From positions 124,001 to 188,000 of the forward strand of contig NZ_UUPU01000082.1 in assembly GCF_900591205.1 (NCBI RefSeq): DNA of 64,000 bases. The letters are read 5' to 3'. The DNA is from Pseudomonas viridiflava. Lineage in GTDB: Bacteria > Pseudomonadota > Gammaproteobacteria > Pseudomonadales > Pseudomonadaceae. Below the pieces are notes generated by a model. That model made no database searches, had not been told where the DNA came from, and saw only the letters and a program-made list of their open reading frames with translations. Position numbers and translations under genes: made by a program. Positions within the stretch are counted from its first letter, which is position 1; every line of letters begins with the position of its first letter. Shown here in pieces: positions 44,683 to 52,433 of this stretch.

Positions 44683-45798
44683 TCATGCGCAATCTCGCGA
44701 TTGGCGGGTAACCGGGGACACTGGTGGATTGGCGCAACGGACCGGCTGACCAGGTTCAGCCAGTTTCAAATCGGTCAGTTGAAGCTCCAAGTCATCCAGC
44801 GACTTCTGGATGTAACGCCCCATCAGGATTTGCTTTCGCACCATGAAATCCATCAGTGCAAAAATGATCCGCCACTTCAGGCGGCCCGCCTTGCCCTCCC
44901 GTACCAGTTGGGCGAATTCCGGCTTATAGGGGTTGTAACCGAGGTTCTTGAGATCCGAGTACATCAGCAACCAGTTCAGCGTGAAGTTGCTCAGCACCGG
45001 GTTAGCGTGGATTTTGCTCTGCACCAACTTCAAGTCGATGACCGTGCGGATGACCTTCGCCTGGTCGTATTCCCAAGCATGGAAGGGCGCAAGAACCCGC
45101 GGTAATGCCCGCCCGGCAGCATCGCGTTTCGGGTCCCAGAACAGCTCCAGTTCAGGCGCCTTGAACAACCCGCTTGCGAACAGCTCGTGAGGCGTCCAAT
45201 CCTGCGCAATACGCGCCGGCGACATTTCATACAGCATCCGCTCGGGAGCGGGTTGCCCCGGCGAATAGCCGGTGAAAATCAGCGGAATGTCACGCTCAAT
45301 CGCGAAGCGCAGGAGGTCCCCCTCGCGAATATCCAACCAGAAATAACACACCGTCTGCACGGCGCCTCCCGGCTTCTGATTCATTAGCAGGTGGCGGATG
45401 AAACGTTTATAGAGGCTTGCGCTGGGTGTATGCACGTAATGGTCGACACCCAGCGCTGCGATGGTTCGCCGGATGTTTTCCCAGGTTCTGGGCGGTATGT
45501 CGTAGTCGCTCGTATAGGCCAGCACTTTCAAGCCGTAGTCGACCACCAGGCGGTGCAACAGGTAGCAACTGTCTTTCCCACCACTGAAAGAGACCACACA
45601 GTCGTAAACCTTGCCCTTGCCCTTGGCCGCCCGAAGCGTACGCTCCAGGTCTTGCTCGAAGATCACACGTTGAGCTTCCTGGCGTTGCCTGCCTCCGCCG
45701 CCCCATATACGACACAGGTTGCAGATACCATCCGAGTCCAGTGCAACACCCTCGACATCGTCAGTCAGTAAGCATTCGCCACATACTTTTTTCGCCAT
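44683..45798 (-). CDS. PP-loop ATPase, N-acetyl-sugar-amidotransferase-like
   Basis: The 371-residue protein has a zinc-finger-like start (Cys6, Cys9, Cys26, Cys29 in CGEC and CNLC) and a PP-loop, SFSGGKDSCYLLHRL, at residues 70-84. The arrangement is that of WbpG/PseA-type enzymes that activate a substrate with ATP and install nitrogen from ammonia. VQTVCYFWLDIREGDLLRFAIERDIPLIFTGYSPG is conserved in that group. No sugar or LPS genes lie near, so it probably works on the cluster's own intermediate, for example to make an amide or amidine. AAGGAG precedes the ATG. Confidence 0.82.
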   Translation of the reverse strand: MAKKVCGECLLTDDVEGVALDSDGICNLCRIWGGGGRQRQEAQRVIFEQDLERTLRAAKGKGKVYDCVVSFSGGKDSCYLLHRLVVDYGLKVLAYTSDYDIPPRTWENIRRTIAALGVDHYVHTPSASLYKRFIRHLLMNQKPGGAVQTVCYFWLDIREGDLLRFAIERDIPLIFTGYSPGQPAPERMLYEMSPARIAQDWTPHELFASGLFKAPELELFWDPKRDAAGRALPRVLAPFHAWEYDQAKVIRTVIDLKLVQSKIHANPVLSNFTLNWLLMYSDLKNLGYNPYKPEFAQLVREGKAGRLKWRIIFALMDFMVRKQILMGRYIQKSLDDLELQLTDLKLAEPGQPVRCANPPVSPVTRQSRDCA

Positions 45799-45848
45799 AC
45801 CGAACGACTCCTTATTACCTGCCCATATCCAGTCCGACGCGGCTCAAC

Positions 45849-46625
45849 TTATACGCTGAGCGCAGCACTATTACGTTTCAACACGCCATAAGATTGTTTG
45901 GCCATGTGCAATGCTTCGCCCAAGAAGTCACCATAAGCATTCAAGGCTTGCTCACCAACACTCACCAGATGTTCAGTAAACTCAGGTTTAAGCGCGATAA
46001 GTTCCGCCACCACTTGAAAGTTGGTATCGGTATGCCCGAAGTCGAAGTGGACGTGCTCACTCAGGAACGAAATACTCTGGCGACCTTCTTCGCACAATGC
46101 CTGCGCACAGGCTTTCATCAGCGGCGGCCCATATTGCGTAGTGATCAATTCGATCTCGACATCAATGGCCAACTCGGCCCAGGGGGCGGGCCCAGAAACA
46201 ACATCTTTGTGCAACGTGTGGTAATGCTTTACCGAGGGAGTCATATTTGACGCGAGCAACTGCTCGGCATCCAGCGGTGTATCCGGATATTGTACATTCC
46301 ACAATGCCACTAACTTGTGTGTATCCGCCGCAGCCCATTCGTGATGGCCGTCTTCTTCCTCGGTGTGTTCCTTGAAAAACTCCGCCAGCGCCGTTAACCC
46401 CAATGCCTCGCAGCGAACGCCGGCAGTGGCGAGGAACTCAGGAATCGGAGTGGTCAGCGCTGCGCTCAAGGCACACCAATGAATCATGAACAGGTTGAGA
46501 AGCGGTGCCTCCATGGGCGTATTGAATAGCTGCTGGACATCCTGGCGCTTGGCAAACAGGGCCCTGGCCTTGTCCATCCGAAGTTGGTATTCGTTGGATT
46601 CAATGTTTCCGTTGAGATCATTCAT
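45849..46625 (-). CDS. Haem-oxygenase-like di-iron oxidase
   Basis: The 258-residue, mostly helical protein fits the HDO (TENA/THI-4-like) superfamily. EEEDGHHEWAAAD (residues 90-101) offers the first Glu and His ligands, DVEIELITTQYG (155-166) a second Glu, and EHVHFDFGHTDTNF (190-203) the His-x3-Asp-x2-His set of the last helix. HDOs do fatty-acid decarboxylation, N-oxygenation, desaturation and C-C cleavage. TAGGAG precedes the ATG. The 159-bp space in front of the next gene, and the gap before this gene, suggest it may begin a separate transcript from the outer-membrane genes. Confidence 0.82.
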   Translation of the reverse strand: MNDLNGNIESNEYQLRMDKARALFAKRQDVQQLFNTPMEAPLLNLFMIHWCALSAALTTPIPEFLATAGVRCEALGLTALAEFFKEHTEEEDGHHEWAAADTHKLVALWNVQYPDTPLDAEQLLASNMTPSVKHYHTLHKDVVSGPAPWAELAIDVEIELITTQYGPPLMKACAQALCEEGRQSISFLSEHVHFDFGHTDTNFQVVAELIALKPEFTEHLVSVGEQALNAYGDFLGEALHMAKQSYGVLKRNSAALSV

Positions 46626-46765
46626 TATTCACGCTCCTAGGTATAATTAATCAATCGCTGAAACGGTCGCTCAACACGCCTGAAAAACCCGAGACGTGCG
46701 CGAGCACAAGAGGGGTTGACGCCCACGCAAGGCGTTTACCCAAAGTCAACTACATGACCAACGAG

Positions 46766-46786
46766 ATAAAAAACGGGTTAACCGTT
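46766..46786 (-). terminator. Weak hairpin with T-run after the outer-membrane barrel gene
   Basis: On the minus strand a 5-bp stem AACGG/CCGTT with a 5-base loop is followed by six Ts. It starts inside the stop codon of the barrel gene at 46785. The stem is short, so termination would be partial. The remainder of this 159-bp gap holds the putative leader of the HDO gene. Confidence 0.35.
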
Positions 46787-48140
46787 AAAAGAAATAATGA
46801 ACCCCGGCGTACAACTGGTCATTATCCCGAAACTGCCCAAAGATCCCTTCATCGGCACCGGCAAAGTGCAAGCCGCCCCCACGAACTTCCCAGTCGTCGG
46901 TCACCCGCCAACGCACTTGCAAGCGCATGAACCTGTCCGTCATGTTTAAAAACTCCCGACCCTGGAACTCCAGCCATACATCTTCGCCCGCCAACGGAAC
47001 GTTGAGTCGCCACGTGAGACTTGGACGTAACTTATCGGGTTGCATCAGCGCAGTGTGGTTTTCAATGTAGTCTGCAGTGAGTTGAACATTGATATACGTC
47101 CGTGAGGCGAAGGTGTAGTCAACCCCGGCAACAGCCCTGACAGTATCGCGTCGCTCCACCAACCCCGGAACGCTCATGTCATAGGTGACGTACCCCGAAT
47201 CCGTCACATAGGCCAGTTCGCCGCGCAAACCAACCCCATCACGCCCCGTCTCGAACGCCATCGAGAAGGTTTGCTGGCGAGCGTGATAAGGCTGCACCGT
47301 ACCCGCGTAGCGACCATTGCTATCAACCCCTTCGATATCCGCCTCAAAGGCTGCCAGTTGTTCGAAGTGATAGGCGTAATTGAGCGAGAAATCGAAGGTA
47401 TCCCGGCGCGTCACGCTGCGTACGGCAAATACGCTGTCGCCGAGCCGTCCACCCTCGGTCGCCGAGGACCGCTCGCGCAGGCCAAGGCCGCGCACGTAGT
47501 TGTTCTCGACGAACAAACTCCATTCATCTCCTGGCCGGGCCAGCAGGTCCTCCCTGAACCTTGGCAACCAGACGACCTCGATGAAGTCCTTGGCATTCAA
47601 GGCATATTTGCCGCTCACGGCCGTCACCGGCCATTTGCGTTCGAACCTGGACTGAACCAGGAAATGGCGAAAATCCTGGGGGGTAAAACTGTCGATCACG
47701 CTGACTTCGTCGGCCACCCCCCACTGAATGACCTGCCGCCCAAGACGCCACACCACGGCATCCGTCTCCACTTCCAGATAGCCTTCCCAGAGGCGCGCCG
47801 CCTGATCGTTCTCGTCGCCAGCCCCGCGCATTTTCTGACGCTGAAGTTCAAGGTCCGCGGAGACCACCAGGCGGTTGGCGTCCCACTGATGATCCAGTTC
47901 GAATCGACCCCGGCCCTTGTAGCCCGTATCGACCGCTGACTTGAGCCCGCCCGCGCCCGATGCTTGATCACTGCTGCCAAGCCCAACGGCAGAGCGCAGG
48001 TCGAGAAAACCGCTGGTAGTGGTGTAGCCGGTTCCCCACAACGCAGTCTCCCGGGCGCCGTTATCCTCAGAGGCGCCAGCGCTGGAAGCGGCCACTATCG
48101 CCAGGGGGCCGAGTAACCGCTTGAGGCGCGCCAGGCTCAT
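46785..48140 (-). CDS. DUF1302-like outer-membrane beta-barrel
   Basis: The 451-residue protein starts with a Sec signal ending near SAGASED, then has alternating amphipathic strands through to the C terminus LYAGVHYFF, whose final Phe is typical of outer-membrane barrels. VVWRLGRQVIQWGVADEVSVIDSFTPQDFRHF is the motif I associate with the DUF1302/alginate-export-like barrels. Barrels of this type are often encoded beside an MMPL exporter and a LolA-like protein. It overlaps the LolA-like gene by 4 bp. Confidence 0.82.
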   Translation of the reverse strand: MSLARLKRLLGPLAIVAASSAGASEDNGARETALWGTGYTTTSGFLDLRSAVGLGSSDQASGAGGLKSAVDTGYKGRGRFELDHQWDANRLVVSADLELQRQKMRGAGDENDQAARLWEGYLEVETDAVVWRLGRQVIQWGVADEVSVIDSFTPQDFRHFLVQSRFERKWPVTAVSGKYALNAKDFIEVVWLPRFREDLLARPGDEWSLFVENNYVRGLGLRERSSATEGGRLGDSVFAVRSVTRRDTFDFSLNYAYHFEQLAAFEADIEGVDSNGRYAGTVQPYHARQQTFSMAFETGRDGVGLRGELAYVTDSGYVTYDMSVPGLVERRDTVRAVAGVDYTFASRTYINVQLTADYIENHTALMQPDKLRPSLTWRLNVPLAGEDVWLEFQGREFLNMTDRFMRLQVRWRVTDDWEVRGGGLHFAGADEGIFGQFRDNDQLYAGVHYFF

Positions 48141-48979
48141 TCCGCCATCCCGCTCATTTCAGCGTTGACCAATTGCATCAGGTCCGAAGGCTGCGCAAAG
48201 TGCTCGATATTGCGCTCCATCTGGCGGATAGACACGGTAGGCATATCCAGCCCCGTATTGACCCGAACCCATTTGCGCTCCAGCGAGGTACGGTGCCCAT
48301 TGCGGTAGTCGGTCACGTTCACGAAACGCTCGTACAGGGCATCACCATAGGCACTGACCTGCGCCCTCTCAACTCGCTTGATCAGCGTACCGCTGGCGTC
48401 GAAGAAGTCGATCTGGTTCGGAAAGTACGTCCCATCGTCGCGAATAAAGTAGCGGCGCTTGGCGTAGGCCGAATTCGACGAGGGCTTGGCGATGCAATCG
48501 ACCACATAAACCCCGGCAGTGGCCTGGTCCGAAGGCGGCGCGAAGCGAAACTCCCAATCTTCCAGTTTCAGCTTTTGCAAGTCCTCGTAGATCAGATCCG
48601 ACCCCACCCAAGTCTGATGCTTTGAGGAAACACGTCGCACGCGGCTGGCGGCTGGCAGGTAGAGGTACTGCAAGTCTTCCGAGCCTTTGACTTCTTCGTT
48701 GAATGTCGCGATGTTCCGGATGCTTCTGGGGAAAAAGAATTTTTGCAGGTCGAGTGCGCCTTTTTCTCCGCTCAAGTGATACCAGACAAACCCGCGTTTT
48801 CGACTGACGCCCTCTTTGTCGGTCAATGTAATCACCAACAGCGAGGTCGAGTCCTTGCCGGTGGGGCGTTCTTCCGAACGGAAAATCACCTCCTTGGGAT
48901 CAGGGACTGAAGTCGGCGGGCTGCTCGCAAAAACGAGGGACGGTAGCAGGAGGCACGCTCCCAGGAATGAACGCTTCAC
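48137..48979 (-). CDS. LolA-like outer-membrane lipoprotein-sorting protein
   Basis: The 280-residue protein has a signal peptide (MKRSFLGACLLLPSLVFA). The mature part is a LolA/LolB-like half-barrel: RKRGFVWYHLSGEKGALDLQKFFFP, EDLQYLYLPAASRVRRVSS, then VGSDLIYEDLQKLKLEDWEF, which match the outer membrane lipoprotein-sorting family. It probably carries a lipophilic molecule across the periplasm from the RND exporter. The start is GTG, with the GTGA overlap to the PLP gene upstream. Confidence 0.84.
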   Translation of the reverse strand: MKRSFLGACLLLPSLVFASSPPTSVPDPKEVIFRSEERPTGKDSTSLLVITLTDKEGVSRKRGFVWYHLSGEKGALDLQKFFFPRSIRNIATFNEEVKGSEDLQYLYLPAASRVRRVSSKHQTWVGSDLIYEDLQKLKLEDWEFRFAPPSDQATAGVYVVDCIAKPSSNSAYAKRRYFIRDDGTYFPNQIDFFDASGTLIKRVERAQVSAYGDALYERFVNVTDYRNGHRTSLERKWVRVNTGLDMPTVSIRQMERNIEHFAQPSDLMQLVNAEMSGMAE

Positions 48980-50259
48980 AGGCCGATACTCTCAACGGGT
49001 CGATAAGTCGCCAACAACGCGCCGCTGAAACCTGCGGGCCGGTTGACCTCCTCAAGTGCAATAAACTCATGCGTCTCGTACAGGGCCGCACGAATGCTCG
49101 CCGCAGCGGACTCAATGGCGTCATCGTCCTTGCCCAAAATGGGCACGGCAAAACGGATTAGCGCTTCGCCCGCCTCTTGCGAGGCGCCCGGATTGAGCGC
49201 GCCTCTTACGCCATACTTCACGTACAGATGATTCAAGAAGGCACGGTGTGGATGTCGGTGGGGCTCGATGTGGCTGGATACGGCCGATGCCTTCAGGAAC
49301 ACCGCATGAGCACAGCCCGGCGTAGCCACCTCACAGTGCGGCTCCAACATCGCCTGGAACCGCTCGACCCGCTGCGCCCGCTCGACGACCCGTTCAATCA
49401 ATCTCGGCATATCTGCCATCACCGCGGCCAACCGGTGCTTGGCGGCGGCATCGAGGCCAGTGCCGAAAAGCAGCGCCTGGTCCCTGCATTGCTCGAATAC
49501 CTGGCGATTGCGCATGGCCAGAACGCCACCAATGGGCACCGGAAACTCTTTGCTTGCGCTTAGCCAGATCCCGTCCACCAAGCCACACAGCTCAAGCACA
49601 ATGGCCGCAATACTGTTGGCAGCCTCTGCACGACTACGCTGCTGAATCAGGTAGGCGTTGCTGAAAATCCGGGTGGCGTCGAGATAGATCGCAATGCCAT
49701 AGCGCTCAGCCACTGACCGCACCGCACGCAGGTTTTCAATTGACAACGGATGCCCGCCAATCGCGTTGGTACAGGTCTCCAGCATCAGGTACGGAACCCT
49801 GGCACGGCCGCTGTTTTCAAGGAATCGCGCCAGGGCTACGGTGTCGATGTTCCCACCGAACAGATTCTCGCAAGCCTCGGATCGCGGAGACGGCATAGGC
49901 ATGGAGACGGCGCCGTTTCGCGCCAAGTGCACGGCAGCGGTCGGAAACGGCAGGCTGCCCGGCACACAATCACCCGGCGCAGCCAGTGCATTACTGAGCA
50001 TCGCTTCCGCCAGCCGCCCCTGGGCAACGGGAATGGCAAACGGCAGCCCGAACAATTGCGCAAAGCACTTCGACAACCAGAGGTCAGTGTGCTCATCGGC
50101 ATCACCGTTCGGGGCAAATGAGAGGCCCACGGTATTCATCAGGCTGTCGGTCTGATAGTCGTCGACCACGCAGCCAGCCGGCACCAAGTCCAGATTGAAT
50201 CCGGCCTGCGCGAGGATGTCGCGCCGCAATGTCGCAGAACCTGCACCGGCGACACTCAT
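48976..50259 (-). CDS. Tryptophanase-like PLP enzyme (beta-eliminating lyase fold)
   Basis: The 427-residue protein is a fold-type I PLP enzyme near the tryptophanase/tyrosine phenol-lyase family. VVDDYQTDSLMNTVG, VAQGRLAEAMLSNAL (Gln-Gly-Arg PLP-phosphate site), YLDATRIFSNAYLI (Asp194 and Arg197) and LSASKEFPVPIGGVLAMR (Lys237 Schiff base) match the family blocks. Its length is shorter than tryptophanase by about 40 residues and the substrate-specifying parts differ. It could lyse, synthesise or racemise an amino acid for the pathway. It is coupled to the E1-like gene by a 4-bp overlap. Confidence 0.82.
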   Translation of the reverse strand: MSVAGAGSATLRRDILAQAGFNLDLVPAGCVVDDYQTDSLMNTVGLSFAPNGDADEHTDLWLSKCFAQLFGLPFAIPVAQGRLAEAMLSNALAAPGDCVPGSLPFPTAAVHLARNGAVSMPMPSPRSEACENLFGGNIDTVALARFLENSGRARVPYLMLETCTNAIGGHPLSIENLRAVRSVAERYGIAIYLDATRIFSNAYLIQQRSRAEAANSIAAIVLELCGLVDGIWLSASKEFPVPIGGVLAMRNRQVFEQCRDQALLFGTGLDAAAKHRLAAVMADMPRLIERVVERAQRVERFQAMLEPHCEVATPGCAHAVFLKASAVSSHIEPHRHPHRAFLNHLYVKYGVRGALNPGASQEAGEALIRFAVPILGKDDDAIESAAASIRAALYETHEFIALEEVNRPAGFSGALLATYRPVESIGL

Positions 50260-51071
50260 GCTTTGGCGTCCAGAGCAGAAATATCAATGACCTTGTAATT
50301 CATCCGATTCAGGTCGAAAAACATCACGTTCGGCAGCACGATGGGGGCCCGGAACCCAGCGGCGGTATCGTGCAGCAAGTAGTTCACACATTCAGTGGCC
50401 AGCAATGAAGTCGCAATCAGAGGCCCTACGGCAACGGTGGGCACCTTGCCGACTTCCAGGCTTTTCACGATGGCCTGCATGTGCTGCGGCACGAAGATCT
50501 CGTCAAAGATCGTCGGCAGTGTGCCCTTCTCCTTGGCTGCCTTGAGGGTCTGGAGCCAATAATCCATGGCCAGGCCCTGCGGCGAGGAACACAGCGCAAA
50601 ACAACCGAACCCCATGATGGGACCGACCACGCTGAAAATGCCCAACTGCCGAGCCTTACGGTGCAGCGACTCGCGTAACGAGTGGGGAACATTGGCGTCC
50701 AGGCAATCAACCATGATGTCGGCGCCGCGCAGAAATTCAGCCTGGTTATGGTCGGTCACGCCTTCAACGTAAATCTCGACTTTGGCAAGCGGGTTCAGGT
50801 CGAGTATGAGCTCTCGGTAGACCAAGGCTTTGTTACGCCCCATCGAACTTCCGGTCGCGGCCCATTGGCGGTTCATGTCCGGCGGGTCGAAAACACCGGG
50901 ATCGGCGAGCCTGAAGGTCTCCACGCCCATGCGACACAGCGTCAAGGCCATGGCGCCCCCCACCCCGCCGCAACCGGCGATTACGACACTGCAGCCCGCG
51001 AGTTTTTCAATGCCTGCTTCGGTCAGCAACGGCATCGACCTGTTCAACATCTCGTCCTTGCTCACGCTCAT
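50256..51071 (-). CDS. ThiF/MoeB/E1-like adenylyltransferase
   Basis: The 271-residue protein has the E1 adenylation domain: SVVIAGCGGVGGAMAL (GxGGxG at 33-38), LADPGVFDPPDMNRQW with Asp57 and the Asn67-Arg68 pair, Lys81, and VDCLDAN with Asp125. There is no CxxC zinc site and no rhodanese or repressor domain, so it is neither classic MoeB nor ThiF. Such stand-alone E1 proteins activate C-terminal carboxylates of small proteins or peptides, as in microcin C7 or pantocin. GGGAG precedes the ATG. It is the first recognised gene of the cluster. Confidence 0.84.
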   Translation of the reverse strand: MSVSKDEMLNRSMPLLTEAGIEKLAGCSVVIAGCGGVGGAMALTLCRMGVETFRLADPGVFDPPDMNRQWAATGSSMGRNKALVYRELILDLNPLAKVEIYVEGVTDHNQAEFLRGADIMVDCLDANVPHSLRESLHRKARQLGIFSVVGPIMGFGCFALCSSPQGLAMDYWLQTLKAAKEKGTLPTIFDEIFVPQHMQAIVKSLEVGKVPTVAVGPLIATSLLATECVNYLLHDTAAGFRAPIVLPNVMFFDLNRMNYKVIDISALDAKA

Positions 51072-51082
51072 GCTCCCTGGTG

Positions 51083-51331
51083 TTATTTTTCATAAAAGTC
51101 AGAAACATCTGTGCAGTGCGCCACGGTATAAACAGGCAGCGACTGCTGACACTTAATAACCACGCGACCCGTACGGCACGCACGCGCCGCATTACCACAG
51201 CCCATCGCCGAAGACATTAAAACACCACACGAACACTTGAAAAACTTAGCACCACCACTAACTAAACTGGCGAGACCACAAAGGCAAACTACACTCATAA
51301 GTACAACAACAAGCAGTAAAAACCCGCTCAC
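51083..51331 (-). CDS. Possible small Cys-rich membrane or secreted protein (uncertain)
   Basis: An open frame of 82 codons starts at a GTG with only a weak ribosome site and ends 11 bp before the E1-like gene, with its own stop. It begins MSGFLLLVVVLMSVVCLCG, a hydrophobic segment like a signal or anchor, and the rest has six more cysteines (KCSC, GCG, RAC, KCQ, HC) and ends VSDFYEK. Nothing in it matches a family I know. Tight spacing to the E1 gene is the only support that it is coding. It might be a substrate of the adenylyltransferase or merely leader sequence. Confidence 0.3.
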   Translation of the reverse strand: MSGFLLLVVVLMSVVCLCGLASLVSGGAKFFKCSCGVLMSSAMGCGNAARACRTGRVVIKCQQSLPVYTVAHCTDVSDFYEK

Positions 51332-51338
51332 ACGCTCA

Positions 51339-51497
51339 TCAAAAGAATAAACTTAAGAGTTCAGTAAGACTAACTAAACCAAGCAGTCCATTTAAAAAAG
51401 CTAAATAGATAGCAATGCTGGAAAAAACAATAATAGCCTTATAAAACATATAGTTATGGTTTTTTATGTGTTGATCATGGACTGCAAAAGGCGTCAT
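51339..51497 (-). CDS. Possible small membrane protein in the leader (uncertain)
   Basis: From the ATG at 51497, which has CGAGGGCG nearby, 52 codons run to a TGA that lies seven bases before the GTG of the next open frame. Residues 17-52 (FYKAIIVFSSIAIYLAFLNG onward) form one or two hydrophobic helices. The frame is AT-rich, unlike genes around it, and extends upstream to an ATG at 51581. No homologue is recognised. It may be a real single-helix protein or a chance open frame in a low-complexity leader. Confidence 0.25.
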   Translation of the reverse strand: MTPFAVHDQHIKNHNYMFYKAIIVFSSIAIYLAFLNGLLGLVSLTELLSLFF

Positions 51498-51581
51498 TCG
51501 CCCTCGCAGCAGCCTAAGCCTTGCGGCCCATTCATCAAAAAAACATGTGCACTTCCCTACACGCTCGCACAGGAAATACAT

Positions 51582-51998
51582 CGACCGGCAACATCATCAA
51601 AACAGAACTTTGCAGTATAGAAACAGTTCAACCCTTCCGTGGAGAACCCCTGGCTTGCCCAGGAATATCGTTATGCCATTACTTACTGCGAGGATACTAA
51701 ACATAGTTTTAAACCTATTCAACCCAAGAAATAAACATTCTTGTCAGACATAGGAAAATAGAGAACAAACACGCACATAAAAACTATTGCCGCCCCCGGC
51801 AGCCGCTCTATTCATGGCCTGTTAACTCACTGCGCCGAATTAAAACAAATATTACAAAATGTAAAACAACCACTTGATACTCTATAGGCACGGCGGCGAT
51901 GGCGTGGCCCTGGGCATTTCTCGCCAGCACGCAGAGGGAGAGGTTTGTAGATAGCTGTTCCTATATAGTCGCGTTTTCAACCGTTCAGGAGCGCCCTT
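51582..51998. other. AT-rich intergenic region, no gene seen
   Basis: This 417-bp stretch between the cluster leader and the lipoprotein gene is clearly richer in A and T than the rest of the window, with runs such as AAAATAGAGAAC. It should hold the minus-strand promoter of the biosynthetic cluster and the plus-strand promoter of the gene at 51999, but I cannot pick -35/-10 elements with confidence. Short open frames inside it lack ribosome sites and family features. Confidence 0.6.
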
Positions 51999-52418
51999 AT
52001 GCGTATCGCTTCCCGTGTCATCGGCGGTGTCCTCACCGTCACCCTGCTGAGCCAACTGACGGCCTGCGGCTCGATCTTCTATCCGGACCGCCGTGGCCAG
52101 ATCGACGGCAAGATCGACCCGGCGATTGCCGTGCTCGATGCGGTGGGCCTGCTGTTTTATGTAATCCCTGGCCTGATTGCGTTCGGCGTGGACTTCGCCA
52201 CCGGCGCCATCTACTTCGAACCGGGCAAAACCGCCCAGGTCGCCCCCGAAAAACTGCAGGAAGCCATCGGCGCCGACGGCAAGGTCGACAACGCCAAGCT
52301 GCAAACCATCATCCAGAAGGAAACCGGCCGCACCCTGCCGCTGGATGACCCGCGCATGATCCAGTTCAAGGGCAGTGTGCAACAGCTGGCTTCCCTGGGC
52401 CTGCAACCCGCCGCTTAA
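51999..52418 (+). CDS. Predicted lipoprotein
   Basis: The 139-residue protein has a signal with lipobox (SQLTACGSIFYPDRRGQ; lipidated Cys23). IDPAIAVLDAVGLLFYVIPGLIAFGVDFATGAIYF gives one or two hydrophobic stretches, and the C-terminal half is a small helical domain (VDNAKLQTIIQKETGRTLPLDDPRM). Similar Pseudomonas proteins are sometimes misannotated as polyribonucleotide nucleotidyltransferase; nothing here supports that. CAGGAGCG precedes the ATG. It may be cotranscribed with fieF, 15 bp downstream. Confidence 0.78.
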   Translation: MRIASRVIGGVLTVTLLSQLTACGSIFYPDRRGQIDGKIDPAIAVLDAVGLLFYVIPGLIAFGVDFATGAIYFEPGKTAQVAPEKLQEAIGADGKVDNAKLQTIIQKETGRTLPLDDPRMIQFKGSVQQLASLGLQPAA

Positions 52419-52433
52419 GGATTCGATGCGCCT

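Noticed and set aside
51547..51753. Plus-strand open frame in the AT-rich region
   Set aside because: No ribosome site, biased low-complexity product and no similarity to known families.
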